DNA of 64,000 nt from Mortierella alpina (lineage: Eukaryota > Mortierellomycota > Mortierellomycetes > Mortierellales > Mortierellaceae), in NCBI GenBank assembly GCA_029449245.1, contig JANATF010000009.1, positions 186,001 to 250,000 on the forward strand. The letters are read 5' to 3'. Position numbers and translations under genes: made by a program. The notes under the pieces are model-generated. The model ran no database searches and was not told where the DNA came from. It saw nothing but the letters and a program-made list of their open reading frames with translations. Position 1 is the first letter of the stretch. Each line of letters starts with the position of its first letter. This document shows, piece by piece, positions 47,698 through 60,300 of this stretch.

Positions 47698-47945
47698 TGA
47701 ACGAGGTGGTTATCGTGCTACGAGACATAGAATACAGCAAAATTCGTTTCGTGTCGTGCCTTTTCTCTATGTAGTGTCATCCCCTCTCTCACGTCCCATC
47801 CTCATCCTCTTCATCCATCCCAACCCCCGTCTCCAAAACTCTGCCAAGCACAACTAAGCCGATGGCAGCATTCGACGCAACCTATAGAGCACTCTCATCG
47901 TGTGGGAATGCGAATGCTTTTATTGAAAATGACAGGGAGGGCTTT

Positions 47946-49828
47946 TTAAAAAGATCCTCTACCTTTTTTCTCGTGCAGAGTGCTTGAAGTCGACGACGAA
48001 TTGTTCCTGGTCACTGCAGCATCCACAGACGAGATTTTAACCAAAGGCACAATGCCGTCGTTGCCCTGCTGCTGCTGATTGCCTCGAACAGAGCGGCTGT
48101 ACTGGAGCTGGACTGACCGTCTCGCCTGGCGTCCCTCCTCAGGCGTCAAGTGAGGGTTCTCAGCCGCCATAATCTCATGCACCTGCTCGAGCGTGAGCAT
48201 CGACAATTCCTTGGCAGAAAGATCCGACTGCGAGAGTGGGTAGTTGTTCTCGGAAAAGATCCACTCTGAAGGGACGGGCGCACGCGTACCCACCATCGAT
48301 TGGACCTCGGCCTGAATCACTCTACAGAAATCATCCAAAGGCAGATCGTTGTAATCGTCGTTGAACGGGTTCTCAATCTCGTAGCCGATGCCCAAGATTC
48401 CGAGCAAGGTGAACGCAGCGAGCATGGTGGCAGGGATCATCAGAGGCTGCATGTTCTGGACCAGCTGGAAAGGGAGCGCCAGCAGATAAATCCAGGTCGC
48501 ATGGTGCAAATGGATCGAGTAAGCGAGAGGGATAGGTGTGCGCAGAATGCGCTCGAATCCCGTGAGACAGTCGACCAACGACACCAAAGCGTTATTCATC
48601 ATGGTCAAGGTGGCTGGATCGACCTTGCCCTTGTTGCTGCAGCTCTTAATGTAGCTTCCGATGTAGTACGAGAGCTCCACAGGGATGTTGGTGGGAGTCA
48701 AGAAGTCAAACGCGAGTGCCTGCTGGACCTTGGCCTGACGGCGCTGACGAGCTCCTTGCTCGAGGGGGGCGCTGGCGTTGGATTGAGCAGACACATTCGA
48801 GGCCTGCTGATGCTGAGCCTGGTTGGGCGACAGGCTGTTCAGGTCTGTGGGCACATCCATGCGCCAGTCCATGGGCTGGGTGGAGCTTGGGATTGAGTAC
48901 TTGGGGATATGGGTGAGGAGGTCGACCATGTCATCATAGTCGTAGCCGTACTCCTCGCGCAGGTAGTGCTTTGTGGCAAATGAAAAGGCGACCAACAGGT
49001 TGATGGCCGACTTTTTCTCGAGCAGGTCGCGGGTCTCGGTCTCGGCTACGCAGACCCAGATACCGCGGGTCAGGTTACGGATGCAGAGAGTCATTTGTGA
49101 CCACAGACGACGGCCCTCCCAATAGCGATCGTATGCTAGAAGAAGAGAGGGTCAAGGATTGTGATGCGGATTAGGACATGAAAATGGGCTTTCTGTTGTG
49201 GAGGATGGCTCGTCAGACAGGTGGCACAAGTATTTGGGCCAGGGCCAGAACCGGAGCTGGTCATGCATGCATGGTTTGCCCAAAACGGGGAGGCAAAGCA
49301 GATGCATGGCAAAAATAATAAAACAAATCGACTGCATCGACTGAGCACAATGATCTTCGATTGCAGAAATTCAATTTCTAGTCCCTTTACCTGTGTTGGT
49401 GCGGAAGACTAGCAGCAAGGACACGACCATGCCCATGACAGACACCAGGTTCTATTTCATTTCCAATAGACAAAAGCCGTTAGTCTCTCACGTAAGCCCT
49501 TTATATTTGATAAATGTGAGACTTTCAGGGACTGTGGGCCAGGGTCCTAGCGAGGGGTCAGTGGAGGTGGGCGGGTGGTAGTGGACGGGGAATATATGCG
49601 CAGAGTTGAGAGGGCAGGACAGCGTGTAAGAAAGGCCATGAATTCAAGATGCTTTACCAGTGTGTAGGTCATCTTCCACGCAGAGTACTTGCTGATAAGA
49701 AAGACAATGGACGAGTAGACGCCTACGAGCAGGATCTGCCACCAGATCTGCATGATGACTGTGCCCTTGAGCCGCAGCATCAGTGGCCACCTGCGGCTGA
49801 CGTGGACTGTGGTGCCGTACTTTCGCAT
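47946..49828 (-). CDS. Bestrophin-like anion channel (UPF0187 family)
   Basis: Three exons, 49828..49658, 49451..49391 and 49135..47946, phases 0 and 1; 473 aa. The family forms pentameric chloride/anion channels in membranes. Visible: N-terminal MRKYGTTVHVSRRWPLMLRLKGTVI, a first membrane helix (IWWQILLVGVYSSIVFLI), a second (SVMGMVVSLLLVF) leading into the family signature RTNTAYDRYWEGRRLWSQM, later GFERILRTPIPLAYSIHLHH and LIPATMLAAFTLLGILGIGYEIENPF, then DLPLDDFCRVIQAEV. A ~60-residue Ser/Gln/Ala-rich insert (ALSS... region around NQAQHQQASNVSAQ) interrupts the cytosolic part, and the tail is Gln/Ser-rich. The middle 61-nt exon is too short for routine ORF calling. Convergent with the F-box/WD40 gene (248 nt between stops). 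Confidence 0.9.
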
Positions 49829-51749
49829 GTTGGAGAGATGTGGGAATGGGGCTGCAGGGTGAATGTGTAATGAGGATGCAGCTGCAATGGAGCGGAGAAG
49901 AGATGTGGGGCGTGAGTGCGAGCTGTGCCGGGTGCGGTGCGGTGTTGAGGAGACTGTGTGGCCGAGAGGAAGGCAGGTCGGGGGAGGTGGAGAAAGAAGA
50001 ATCGAAAACAGAAGGGTGAGGGGGCGTGCAGCGATAAAAACGGTGAAGAAGGGGCAGGGGATCGGAGGTGGATCAGGGATTAGGGCAGGGCCAGCGGACG
50101 ATGGCCAGAGACAGTGGTTGGGCCGTATTCTGTATTCTGTGACAAAATAGGTTCCGAGAGGGGCAGTGGGAGGGGCGAGAGACGAATGGCGCCGGTTAAA
50201 TAGCCTTGGGCAGCGAACGTGCCCCGGCGTATGTCACAGTTCAGTGCAATAATAATAATAATACTCGGCTGTTAGAGATATCAAGGCGGCCCATTCTCCT
50301 CCCCGCCGCACTGAGGCTAGTGGCAAATAAGGCAACCAAGGGTCGTTCTCTGCTCACAAAACCATCCTGTCTTCGCATCCCGAGGAGGAACGTATATTGC
50401 AAGGAGAGATAGTCCATCGTCAAGGTTCCGCACCATGGTAGGCTACATGATACATCCTAAAACCGCCGTGCCGTATGGCCATGCCTCTCGCGTCCCAGGA
50501 GTGGCAAGTAAGACCGCTGGCTCAATCGGATCTAAGGGGTGAGCCAAGGCGCAATGAGTATGAATGAGTATGCGCCGCATGCATGCTGCATATCCAAGGC
50601 TCATTTGGCGTGTGCCCGTGTGCCACCATCGTTTCTAATTTCGTACAGCATACGAGCCCTTGTTCCTTACCTTACTCCGGTCGCCCTCCATCGCTGCGTC
50701 TCCTCCTCCTTGCTGCGTCTCATTTGAACGTCGTTACATCAAGGAGCGTTATGGGGGAAGCTGGCCGTGGGTCTCCACCGAGAGGCGTGCAAGCACACAA
50801 TACACCGCGGCACATTTTGATATTCGTCTCTTGATTTCGGCATCCGAATCTAAGTCTGGCGGCTCTCGTTATACCAGTACCTGTCTGTATTCATCCATGT
50901 CTAAAGAGACACGCTTAGAATCAGACGTTGGCGCAGATCAGCGTGAAGACAGCCCAAGTGTCTGGTGAAGTCTGATCAGAGCCTGTATAATACAAATAAG
51001 TACCCCTACCTCCTCCCTAACGTTCACATCAAGCCAAGACGACATCTACTGGCTCCTCATCTTTATTGCATTCAACCCCTGACCTCTACAGGTAGCAGGT
51101 TACGCCTCTGCAATAACATGCCCAGGGACACGGAGGGGTATGATTCTCAATCTGAGCCAATCCGCTCCAGCCCAGCGGACTGCAATTGAACTCTCTCCCG
51201 CGCTCCGCGAAAGAGGTCGTGATAGAGCAAATTAGACAAATGAGTTATACTATTTTTGTTGTGCCCCAATTGAGGCCCTTCTATGGCGCAGGGGTGGCAA
51301 AAGGTACTCTACACACCGTAGTCTAACTGTGCTCAGCTGCTGACTTTAGCATTGCATGTTGATGTTGTTTGTCGTGTGATAGAGAGAGAAGGAGAGCAGT
51401 TGAGGTCGATGACACACTGCTGGGACAAAGATGTCCTATTTGGTACACCAGCCATGGAGCGAGTACCTTGCTCTCCCTGGTGCAGCTGTTTTTGCGCTAT
51501 ATAGAAGTACGACCCTTGCCTCCTCAGCAGCTAACCTCTTGACAAAGTTGGCTAGCGGACCTGAACAGTCGTACCTCGTTTGCATAGCCCACTTTGACAT
51601 GCCTTCTATCTCCCAGTGTGGATTTGTCAGGTTTTGAAAGAGCGTCACAGTGTTTTTCTTTTCTTTTTTTTTGCCCATGCCTGACCCTTCAGCTTTCCTC
51701 TTTGACTCTTCTGAATCAGATCAATCAGGATTGACAGCACAACGAAGAA
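49829..51749. other. Divergent intergenic region, bestrophin gene / LTO1
   Basis: 1.92 kb. Only short, domain-less ORFs occur. The first 300 nt are GA/GGT-rich on the plus strand (bestrophin leader). An ATAATAATAATA microsatellite lies at 50250-50262. No RNA gene recognised. Confidence 0.5.
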
Positions 51750-52388
51750 ATGGCCAACATTGCACAAGAACTTCCCACAGAGCTGGATTTGGATGATTTG
51801 GTCCACCTCGAGAACATGTAAGCCAGGGCTTGGTCACCATGAGGTGACCTTTTGTAGCTCTCCTTACAAGTTTCATGCTCATAAGAACTCTACATGCTGC
51901 GACATGACAAAAATAGGTTTGTCGAGTTTGGAAGGGAGGATGGCATGGCTGCAGGAGTGAGAAACGGAGTCATCGAAGGCAGAGTCATGGGCTGTGAAAA
52001 GGGTTTCGAGCTCGCGCGTGAAGTCGGATACTATGCAGGATGCGCACAGTTCTGGAAGGTTCTTGCTCAGCTGGATTCTGACCGCATCTCTGAAAAGTAA
52101 CTACCCATTGGACAGTTCATGAGGAAAAGTCTACAGCATACGGGTCCGAGACTGACCTTCATTACCCCCTCCGTTTGCTTTTTCTGTATGGCCAAAACGC
52201 ACACCAGGACTCTGAAGAAAATCAACTCTTTGTTGGACCTTATCAACTCATTTCCTCGCCAAAATCAGCTGGATGACGACGTTGTTGCGCTCTTGGATCG
52301 GATTCGGGGAAAGTTCAAGACAGTCGCCTCTGCCTTGCAGACGGCGGAGCGATACGCTGACGCTCCAAAGAGCAAGATGTTTTATTGA
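51750..52388 (+). CDS. LTO1: LTO1 (ORAOV1/Yae1-domain) adaptor for ABCE1 Fe-S maturation
   Basis: Three exons, 51750..51817, 51917..52096 and 52208..52388, phase-2 introns of 99 and 111 nt; 142 aa. In yeast, Lto1 with Yae1 recruits the ribosome-recycling ATPase Rli1/ABCE1 to the cytosolic Fe-S targeting complex (established knowledge). Visible: an acidic N-terminus ELDLDDLVHLENM; the deca-GX3-type pattern (GREDGMAAGVRNGVIEGRVMG...GFELAREVGYYAG); then LKKINSLLDLINSFPRQNQLDDDVVALLDRIRGKFKTV, the C-terminal helix pair typical of the family. The small first exon (22 complete codons) would be missed by ORF length filters. The C-terminus ends KMFY; yeast Lto1 ends in Trp, so whether the aromatic end here does the same job is open. 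Confidence 0.92.
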
Positions 52389-53938
52389 AAGCACCAGTTG
52401 TCACTATGGAATTGAACTTTACAAGGGACGCGGGCCTTTCGACAAGACCTAACCTTAGTTCCTTCATCTACACCGGCAGTGAGGAACAGCAGGACGCGCA
52501 TTTAAATCTGGATCTGGATGCAGATGACCAGGGCACCTGTTTGCGCTTTTTTCGCATGCTGTGGGACCCAGGATTGAGATATAGCCCACCTAACAGACAC
52601 TGTATGCCACCTCATGTGTGCAGGAGCATCCCGTATTCTGATCCATGAGGAGCCGAGCTATTGGTAAGCCCTAAGAGGCAGGGCAAGGCTGACCTGATGG
52701 CTACAAGTAAGGACCAGTGTATCACCCAATTGAGCGCATGCCAACAGGAAAGCTGGAGCGAGAGGGAGGAAGCTGGCGTTGACACAAAAGGCATGGATGA
52801 ACACGGATAGTCATACCGCGATCCACACCATAGAAAATAAAACTCTGAGTACCCAGAGTCACCGCACAATCCCCATCACAGAGGTCTTTGAGAGGATGGC
52901 TTGCAGAGAAAGAATTCATACACGCCTTTCAATTGCTCGTCGAAGCTCCAGGTGAATTCATTGTACAGAAATAAGGAACAGGATAATGTGTAGATCTGGG
53001 ATCAAGCCGCTTTATTGTGCAGAACGGTTGCTGGTTATGATAGCAAAAGCAAAGTCGTAGGATTCAGAGGAGGTTTTGTGAGAATCGGCAAGGCCGCTCA
53101 CGTAGAGGAGGCTACTGCCTATTTAACTATCCGCGCTGAACGACTTGCATACCGAATGGCATGGCATACTGAAGTTGTCGCCGGGTGTGCCAGATGAAAT
53201 TGATAATGTCGATGTGCCAAATGCAGTTTATGACTCGATGTGCCAGATACAGTTAACTGTCGAGTGTGGTGTTGCGGCACACACTTGCAGGCGTGCCACA
53301 TGCCGTTAAGTATGCGGGTATGCGGATAGTTCTTGGTCAAGTATCTGTGAGTCCTTAAAAGTCACCTTCTTGACCCGCGAGTAGTATATTTACGTCGTCT
53401 GTGGCCTCAAAGCTGTTCCTACCAAAACGTCGACGGTTTTGTAATAAGGATCTTCACGCGTCATGTAGATCCTGCTTCAAGATAGTGCGCACACCATGGA
53501 AGAGAAAGGCCGTCGTGGCAACCGCGACATGTCCTTGGCTGCATGCAATGCACACAAACGCTTCGCCGCAACAGATACGGACATTCCGTACCTCCAAACG
53601 CCTCGGCGATTCTCTCGAACTGGTTGCGTGTAGTGAGTGCTTATCTCAGAGGTGTCGTGAAGATACGAGTCTGGGTAAGAGAGGGGCTGAGAGAAGCGCG
53701 AGAGAAGCGCGTCCTCTCCCCTAGCCTCTCATTTGGGTGGGTGCACCCGACGCGGTGATGAGGAACGGAGTTCAGGATCTCGAACGCGCGCCGTTCCTGG
53801 CTTTCGAGAGGAGACGCGACCCACTGTAAGCCACCGAGAATGTGCCCTTACACGCGTTTTCAAGCTTCAACGCACTGCTCGTGTGTTTTTGTCTTTAGTT
53901 TCCTTTCCCGCCTCTTTGATGTCTGCGCTTGCTTGACG
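52389..53938. other. Intergenic region with degenerate repeats
   Basis: 1.55 kb between LTO1 and the next plus-strand gene. It holds a three-copy degenerate tandem repeat at 53186-53263. A T-rich stretch ending GTCTTTAG (53885-53897) looks like a 3' splice acceptor ahead of the next ATG, so the next gene may have an upstream non-coding exon. No domain-bearing ORF. Confidence 0.5.
53186..53263. repeat. Degenerate 25-27 bp tandem repeat
   Basis: Three adjacent units (53186-53212, 53213-53238, 53239-53263) each begin TGTGCCA(G/A)AT and end TCGA. A fourth, more diverged unit (GTGCCACATGCCGTTAAG) lies about 20 nt downstream, near 53293-53310. Confidence 0.6.
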
Positions 53939-56900
53939 ATGATCCCGGTCAGCCAGGAGTATGACCCAGGAAAGAATGTCGACAGCACGCGCGCCCATGC
54001 ACCCGCCACCGTGACCCTTCCGCACGGCTACCTCTACTCCCTGGATCTGTCTCGCATCCATCGCCTGCTCAGACCCATCAAGGCCAAGATTGCAGCCATC
54101 CGCCTCGCCATCAAAACAGCACCGTCGTTCGGATACGCTTCCACCATCGCCACCTCTTCCGCCATCGCAGACAACACCAGTGACTCTGGAGAACAGAGTA
54201 ATGAAAACGGCTCTTCATTTCCTCATCCACAGACTGCTCGGCTTCGGAATGGGAATGCTCGGTCTATCCGAGCGCGTGATGTGCAAGGTCGCCATTCCCG
54301 CTCAATAGCAACTTCACAACGGCAGCGGGACAGCAGTGACATGACCTTGGCGACAAACAATTCCGGAGAGCAAAGCGGAGCCGACATTCTGCTCAAACGC
54401 TTCCAATCGTCGCTAGTAGATCAGTTCAAGGATGTTGTCGAGAAGGTCTGGTGGCAACCCTTCTGCGACGACTATGGCCTGCCCATCAACACCACGCCCG
54501 CCTCAGCTGCTGCTATGGGGCTTCAACCAACGACGGCGACGCTTGGAGTCACATGCGCTTTCATGGTAGGCCGTGTTGCCGCCTGTCTTCCAGAGGACGA
54601 TGTGGCGACCATGGAAACATACTACAGCATTATGCCTGTGTACATGAGAAGGTAATATAACACGAGCCATCCCCTCGCTCTTCCCTAATATCAAGAATCG
54701 ACGGTCCCTCCTCAACCCTTCCACCAATACCAGCAAACGCAAGATGTGCACATCGGTTGGCGGCGCACAATGTCTAGTAGACCTGACAACAGCCACGTCT
54801 GTTCAAGAGATATTAATAAGAGATCGGAATTTGCATCTACCATAGATTTGCGGTACTTGAGCACCTCTCGGAACTCTGCCTGACTCAGATACCCATCCAG
54901 CAATTGATTGAACCTCTTGTAGGTATCTGTGTACGATACAAGGCTGGTGCCCAGGTAAGGATCCACCGTAATTGCCACAGAATGAACTACTGTCATCGGC
55001 TGAACTCCATCCTAACTCTTGCTTTGTACCCCTCCATCAATAATGTAGACGCTTCGACTCCTGCAACATCTCTTGACATCTCAGGACAATAGTTATCAGC
55101 TGGACTACGACTGGGCTTACCACCATGCACTCCAGATCGGATGTGGTGATGCTTGGGTCGAGACGCTGCGTCAAAGCAGCCCTTCTGCTTTTTTTACTGC
55201 TGGATCCTTTCAGTCATTCCTCAGACAAGTCTCGCCCAATCACCGCGCTGTACTCATCAGGGCTTCGTTCGACATCCACATGGACGAGTTTGCACACTCC
55301 ATCTCTGAGCGTACAAGGCGATCGCGCACATCTCACTGGACCTCGATGCTCATTGAGGACTCGTTCCGATCGCATGATCAGCATTCAGAGAGTTCGGTGG
55401 TGCCAGATCATGGGTCCTGCGTGAACGGATGCGACGATGTGATCGACTACATGGCCAGGCAGCTATTCATGCCCAGCGAACTGTATACGGATGGCGATGT
55501 TTTGAGATGGTATCATATGGGACTCAAGGAGGTGGCACTTGGGCTGGGTTTGCACTCGCTCTATATAGCCGTGACAGAGTCACCAGAGTTGTCCAAGGAG
55601 AGCACGAAGGTCGATGAATGGATTCGAATTCTTAAAGGATCGGCATCAAGTGATATTCGGCTATCTGATTTTGATGTCATTGTCAAGTCCTACAGCACCC
55701 TGACCGAGTTGAATGCACTAGCGCTCATGCTGGATGCTGTGGGGCTATACTCGCTTTCGATGAGGCTCATTAACAGGATGTTACGCGATTTTTACGCGTT
55801 CGAGAAGGGTACCAGAAAGCGGCTGGGTCACCCTTGTCATGTCACGAAAGCGAGCCTGCAAGCGCATTTGCGCGAGGTGGAACGACGCCGAATCGAACAT
55901 GCAGACAAGGATGGATGGTAAGTCGCGAGAATACATGTTTTTGAATGCTGGCCAGTGTTACTCGGCGGAAATGTGTTTCTGTGAAACGAGATTGCTTGAC
56001 AGTTTTTTTTTTCCTTTTCTTTTCTTGAATGTCCATTTTTCCTATAGGCGATATGATGAGTTTCTTGGAGATTGGGTGAAGCAAACTCCAATCGCAAAGA
56101 AAACTGGGCTCGCGCTGAATGGCAGATTCCTGACCAGCGATATCGATGACGAAGACGATTTTGATATGAGAACTCCGACCAAATCACGCACCCATGGACG
56201 CTATAACATTTCGTTCAATCTCGACCCTCAAAAGTACAGCGGGCTGGGCTCTAGTAAGGACGGTTTGAACGATCATACCGAGGATGAAGACCAGGACGAT
56301 GAACCGAAACTGGCTTCAGATGTCATTGTTTTGAGCGACACCACGGACTATGGAGAAATCTCCAACAATACCCGAAGCGATCATCCCTCAGAGGAAGACG
56401 GCGACGATGACGACGACGAGGAGGAGGAGGAAGAAGAGGAGGAGCGCCACGACTCTGGAATGCAACAACATGGCATGGCCTCGGAAAGCGAGTTTGGTGG
56501 TGGAAGCAGCGAGGAGGAGAGTCTGGACCCTCAACCCGTGCGCGCCTTGCGATCCAAGCGCCGTCGCACACCCTCCCCGCTCTCACCGTCTCTTCGACAG
56601 ACACTAGTGACACGAGGGCCTTTTGCCAAAAAACGAGCACAGAGTTATGTAGTTGAGAACACGATGCCGATCTCCAGTGAAGATGACAGCATGGTCAGCG
56701 AATATGAGGATTCACGGGCAATTACACGTTCACGACCACGACGACGACCACGCACGAGATTAACACGAAGTAGCCATGTAGGATCATTGAACTCTGGATC
56801 AGTTAGCAAGTCGGCGCCGCTCTCGAGGAGATCCCAACGCTTGCATTATGTGGCTTCTAAACGGGACGACACTGGCGTTAGTTCCGACGCGGGTGTTTAT

Positions 56901-57200
56901 GAACAAGACAACCATCAAGAGCAGGTCTCTAGTGGACTCGAGGAATCAATGGTGAACGAGGATGTCAGTGAATCAGACGCAAGCGACAGGTTCGCGAAGG
57001 AGAAGAATCAGACCCTCGACGAGCAGTATAGCGACTATCACTGCTACAGCGAGGACGGGTTCAATGACGGAGAGGACGACGCCAGACATGGTGAGAGCGA
57101 CGAGGACGTGACAATCAACTTTTACAAGGAGCAGCTTGACAGTCATGTGGGACCACCGTTGCCGCTCACTGAGCCGGACGAACTTGCCTTCTGGATATGA
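53939..57200 (+). CDS. Unrecognised protein with acidic, Arg/Ser-rich C-terminal region
   Basis: Five exons: 53939..54651, 54696..54755, 54846..54954, 55049..55917, 56048..57200; phases all agree; 967 aa. I do not recognise the family. The N-terminal ~620 residues look folded and helical (YLYSLDLSRIHRLLRPIKAK; LLKRFQSSLVDQFKDVVEKVWWQPF; IQQLIEPLVGICVRYKAG; LRLLQHLLTSQDNSYQLDYDWAYHHALQ), with one disordered insert. The motif WRYDEFLGDWVKQTP is created across the exon 4/5 junction. The last ~380 residues are disordered, with alternating acidic runs (EEDGDDDDDEEEEEEEE) and basic Arg/Ser/Pro segments (RSKRRRTPSPLSPS; RSRPRRRPRTR), which suggests a nuclear, possibly chromatin-associated protein. 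The start ATG is the first in frame after a good 3' splice-like site, so a non-coding first exon is possible. Confidence 0.8.
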
Positions 57201-57353
57201 GGTCCTACCGTCTCACACCTAGATCGTTAGAGCTATTTGGATCAATGTATTATTTCTTCAATACTACAAGTCTATATACAATGTCCTCCACTTGATTGAG
57301 ATGTACATGTGGGAGGGGGGCGGAGCAGATCACACATCAAAAAACCGTCCTCG

Positions 57354-57376
57354 TTTTTTTTTTTTTTTTTTTTTTT
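57354..57376 (-). repeat. A23 tract directly after a stop codon (minus strand)
   Basis: On the minus strand the subtilisin gene's TGA (57379..57377) is followed at once by 23 A. On the plus strand it is a T run of 24 including the stop codon's own base. Confidence 0.95.
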
Positions 57377-60300
57377 TCAGTGCAATCCAAACGGTTCTGA
57401 CAAATGAACCTCAAAGTCCTTATCCACCTGCGGATTACCGAAATGCTTCAGCAATGAGATGCGCAAACGATAATTCTGCGGCCCCCCCTCGTTGGGTGTC
57501 GTACTCGGAGGAACCGAGGCCACGATGCCGTCCTTGGTCAAGACCTGACCATCCCAGCCCATGACCTGAAAGGCATTGCCCTCGACCTGATCGTTCCTCG
57601 GGATATAACGCGCAATCCCGTTCTTGAGTACGCCATAGCTCTTGACTTGGTAAGGATCATCCCCTTTATCGCTGACTAGATCCAGGACCAGGATCTCGCT
57701 GGCGGTCACCATGCGGAAGACCACATTCATGGTCTTGGGTCCTGGTTGCGTCCGTCCCTGGCCTTCGTCCTCCGCAGGCGGTGGTGGGGTGTCGGTGTCC
57801 GTCGGTGGGGACGTAAAGTCGTTGGGTGCACCCAGATCATCGAGGTTGGGAGTCGTGGCAATCTTGTTGCTGATCATGCCTGCGATATGGATCGTGGGCT
57901 TTTCGTGTGCAAACCGACCATGACCATGGCGGCCGCCACCTCGGGAGTGGGAGCCGTCACTGCTGACGGGACGGAGGGGTCGCCCTAGAGGATCAAAGAT
58001 GCGTAAACCGAATGCTGGATCGAGGACGCGGACCTTCTTGTAGTCGCCTTGCATGCCCATGTAAGGAACATGCAGGATTGGCGTCTGGTTGCTGACCTTG
58101 GAGGGCTGAAGTCGGATGTATCCAGAGTAGATCACGTACTTTGAGGAGTCTGTATCAGGGCCCTTGAACTTTAGCTGGACGGACGCAGAGGAGCCCGGTT
58201 CCACGGTCACGGAATGGCTCGAGATCTCAACCTTGGCTTCTGCAGTGACCTTTTGAGGGTCCTTGTCAATCATCATATCCTTGTCAAAGGGTTGTAATCC
58301 TGCGGCGGGGACGACATCGACCTGATAGGTGATGGCAGTGGGGCCGCTGTTGGTGATGGTCAATTGTTGGTTCGCATTGAGATGCACCGTGTCGTTGAGG
58401 GATATCCGGGAGGGGGTGACGACGCTCTTTGTGGAGAGAACGTCCATCAGGTTGAGGAGACCTGCGCCCTGTTGGGCAACTGAGGCCAGTCCATCAAAGC
58501 CCTTCTGTTGCTTGCGGGGGCGGGCGCTGTTCTGAAGCGCGGTCTTGATGGCTCCCGCAGAGTGGTCGGCAGCAGGGAGCCCTTGAAGATATAGAGCCAC
58601 ACATCCAACAACATAGGGTGTTGCCATTGAGGTGCCTGACAGGGAGGCGTATGATCCCAGCTGTGTAAAGTGAAAAGATGTTGTTAAGTCAGATTCGCAG
58701 CGGATACAGAAGGGAGGATCCTGCTGCATAAAAGATAAAAAAAACCACTCTCTTGTACCTTTATCGGGAACGTAGACCAGATCTGTCCTCCAGGAGCAGC
58801 GATATCCGGTTTCGAGTTCAGCTCAGAATCAGGACCCATGGATGAGAAAAGGGATAGGTAGCCACTGTTGGGGTTGACGACCCTCTTGGGCCCGTTCCCT
58901 GCAATAAGTTTGATGCCCTCGGTCTCCTTCTTCAGCTTCTTGATCGTCCTGAGAAGGTACTCTCCATCCTCCAAGGTAACTGTCCTGACCTTGATCGCCG
59001 CCCCCTCTGTGTCAGCTGCGAGTCCCGCAGACGGTACATTGTCCATGATGATGACAGCGGACGCCTTGGCTTTAGCCGCGTTTGCTACCTTGATTTTAAA
59101 AGTGCACTCGCCGCGGCGGATCAGCACAATCTTCCCCGTGAGATCCTTGTTGATGGCTTCACACGCGTCGCCTTTGACCTTGCCAGAGGTACCAGGCGCG
59201 ATCTGAACAAGGGTCACATTTGTAAGATCCATGCTAGAATCACCAATGTACAAGATCGACCGGGGTTGACCGTCGCCCTGGTCACCGCTATTAACACCCT
59301 TAGCGGCCTCCTTGTCCTCATCATCATCGTCGTTATCATCATCATCATCGTCGTCGTCATGGTGGTGATCATGGTGGTGATGGCTCCGCTTAGAGTGCTT
59401 GTTCTTGGCGGAAGGCATGTCGACTGTGAAATACAGATTGCTCCGGAACTCGTTCTCGGTCGATGCCACCGTTATGAGCTCGTTACCGACTCCTGGCGAG
59501 GACGATTCGAAGAGTCCCATTTGGCCTTCGTTGCCCATGGCCGCGACGATCAGTGTTCCATTCTTGGCCAGCTCATCCGCCAAACGTGCCTCGCGATCCT
59601 GCCTCCAGCCACCAGGACCTCCAAGAGAGAGATTGATGACTTGCATGCCGTCTGCTGCGGCCCGAAGAAGAGCCTTCATTATCAAGTCATTGCTAGTACC
59701 ACCTTTACATCCAAAGACTCTGTACGCGCCAAGGGTTGCTAAATAAAAAAAAAATGTATGGATATGTTATTATGGCGATGTTTGAAGTACAGACATATTC
59801 AGCCGTTCACTGGACAGTTTTTTGTTCCATTCTTTTCTTTCTTCTCTTTTGCGCGTTACCTTGAGGTGCCACTCCAATGAAGGTGGTGTCGTTGGCAGCA
59901 ATGATACCTGCAACGTGGGTACCGTGGCCGTCGCACTGGGTCATGGGATCGTCATCAGGACTATTTCCATCGTCGCCGACAAAGTCTGTCCCGTAAGCGA
60001 CTTTGCAGCCCGGTCCAAAGCAGCCGCCGAGTGCGGGGTGCTTAGTTGTTTGAAGTTTGTGTTGTTGGGGAAGGGGGGTGGGGGTAAAGCCAAGTCAGCC
60101 AGGTTAGGATACGCGCGCCTTTTCTTTTTGTTCAATGCGCCTTCTTACTTAATCACAGCGTGCAGCGTGCAAAAAAAAAAAAATGATGGGAAAAACTCAC
60201 ATTGTAGTCGATACCAGAGTCGATTATACCAATCTTTATGCCTTGTCCGAACAGGTTGAGGGTCTCGTGGACCTCTTTGACGCCTGTTAGATCATGGCTG

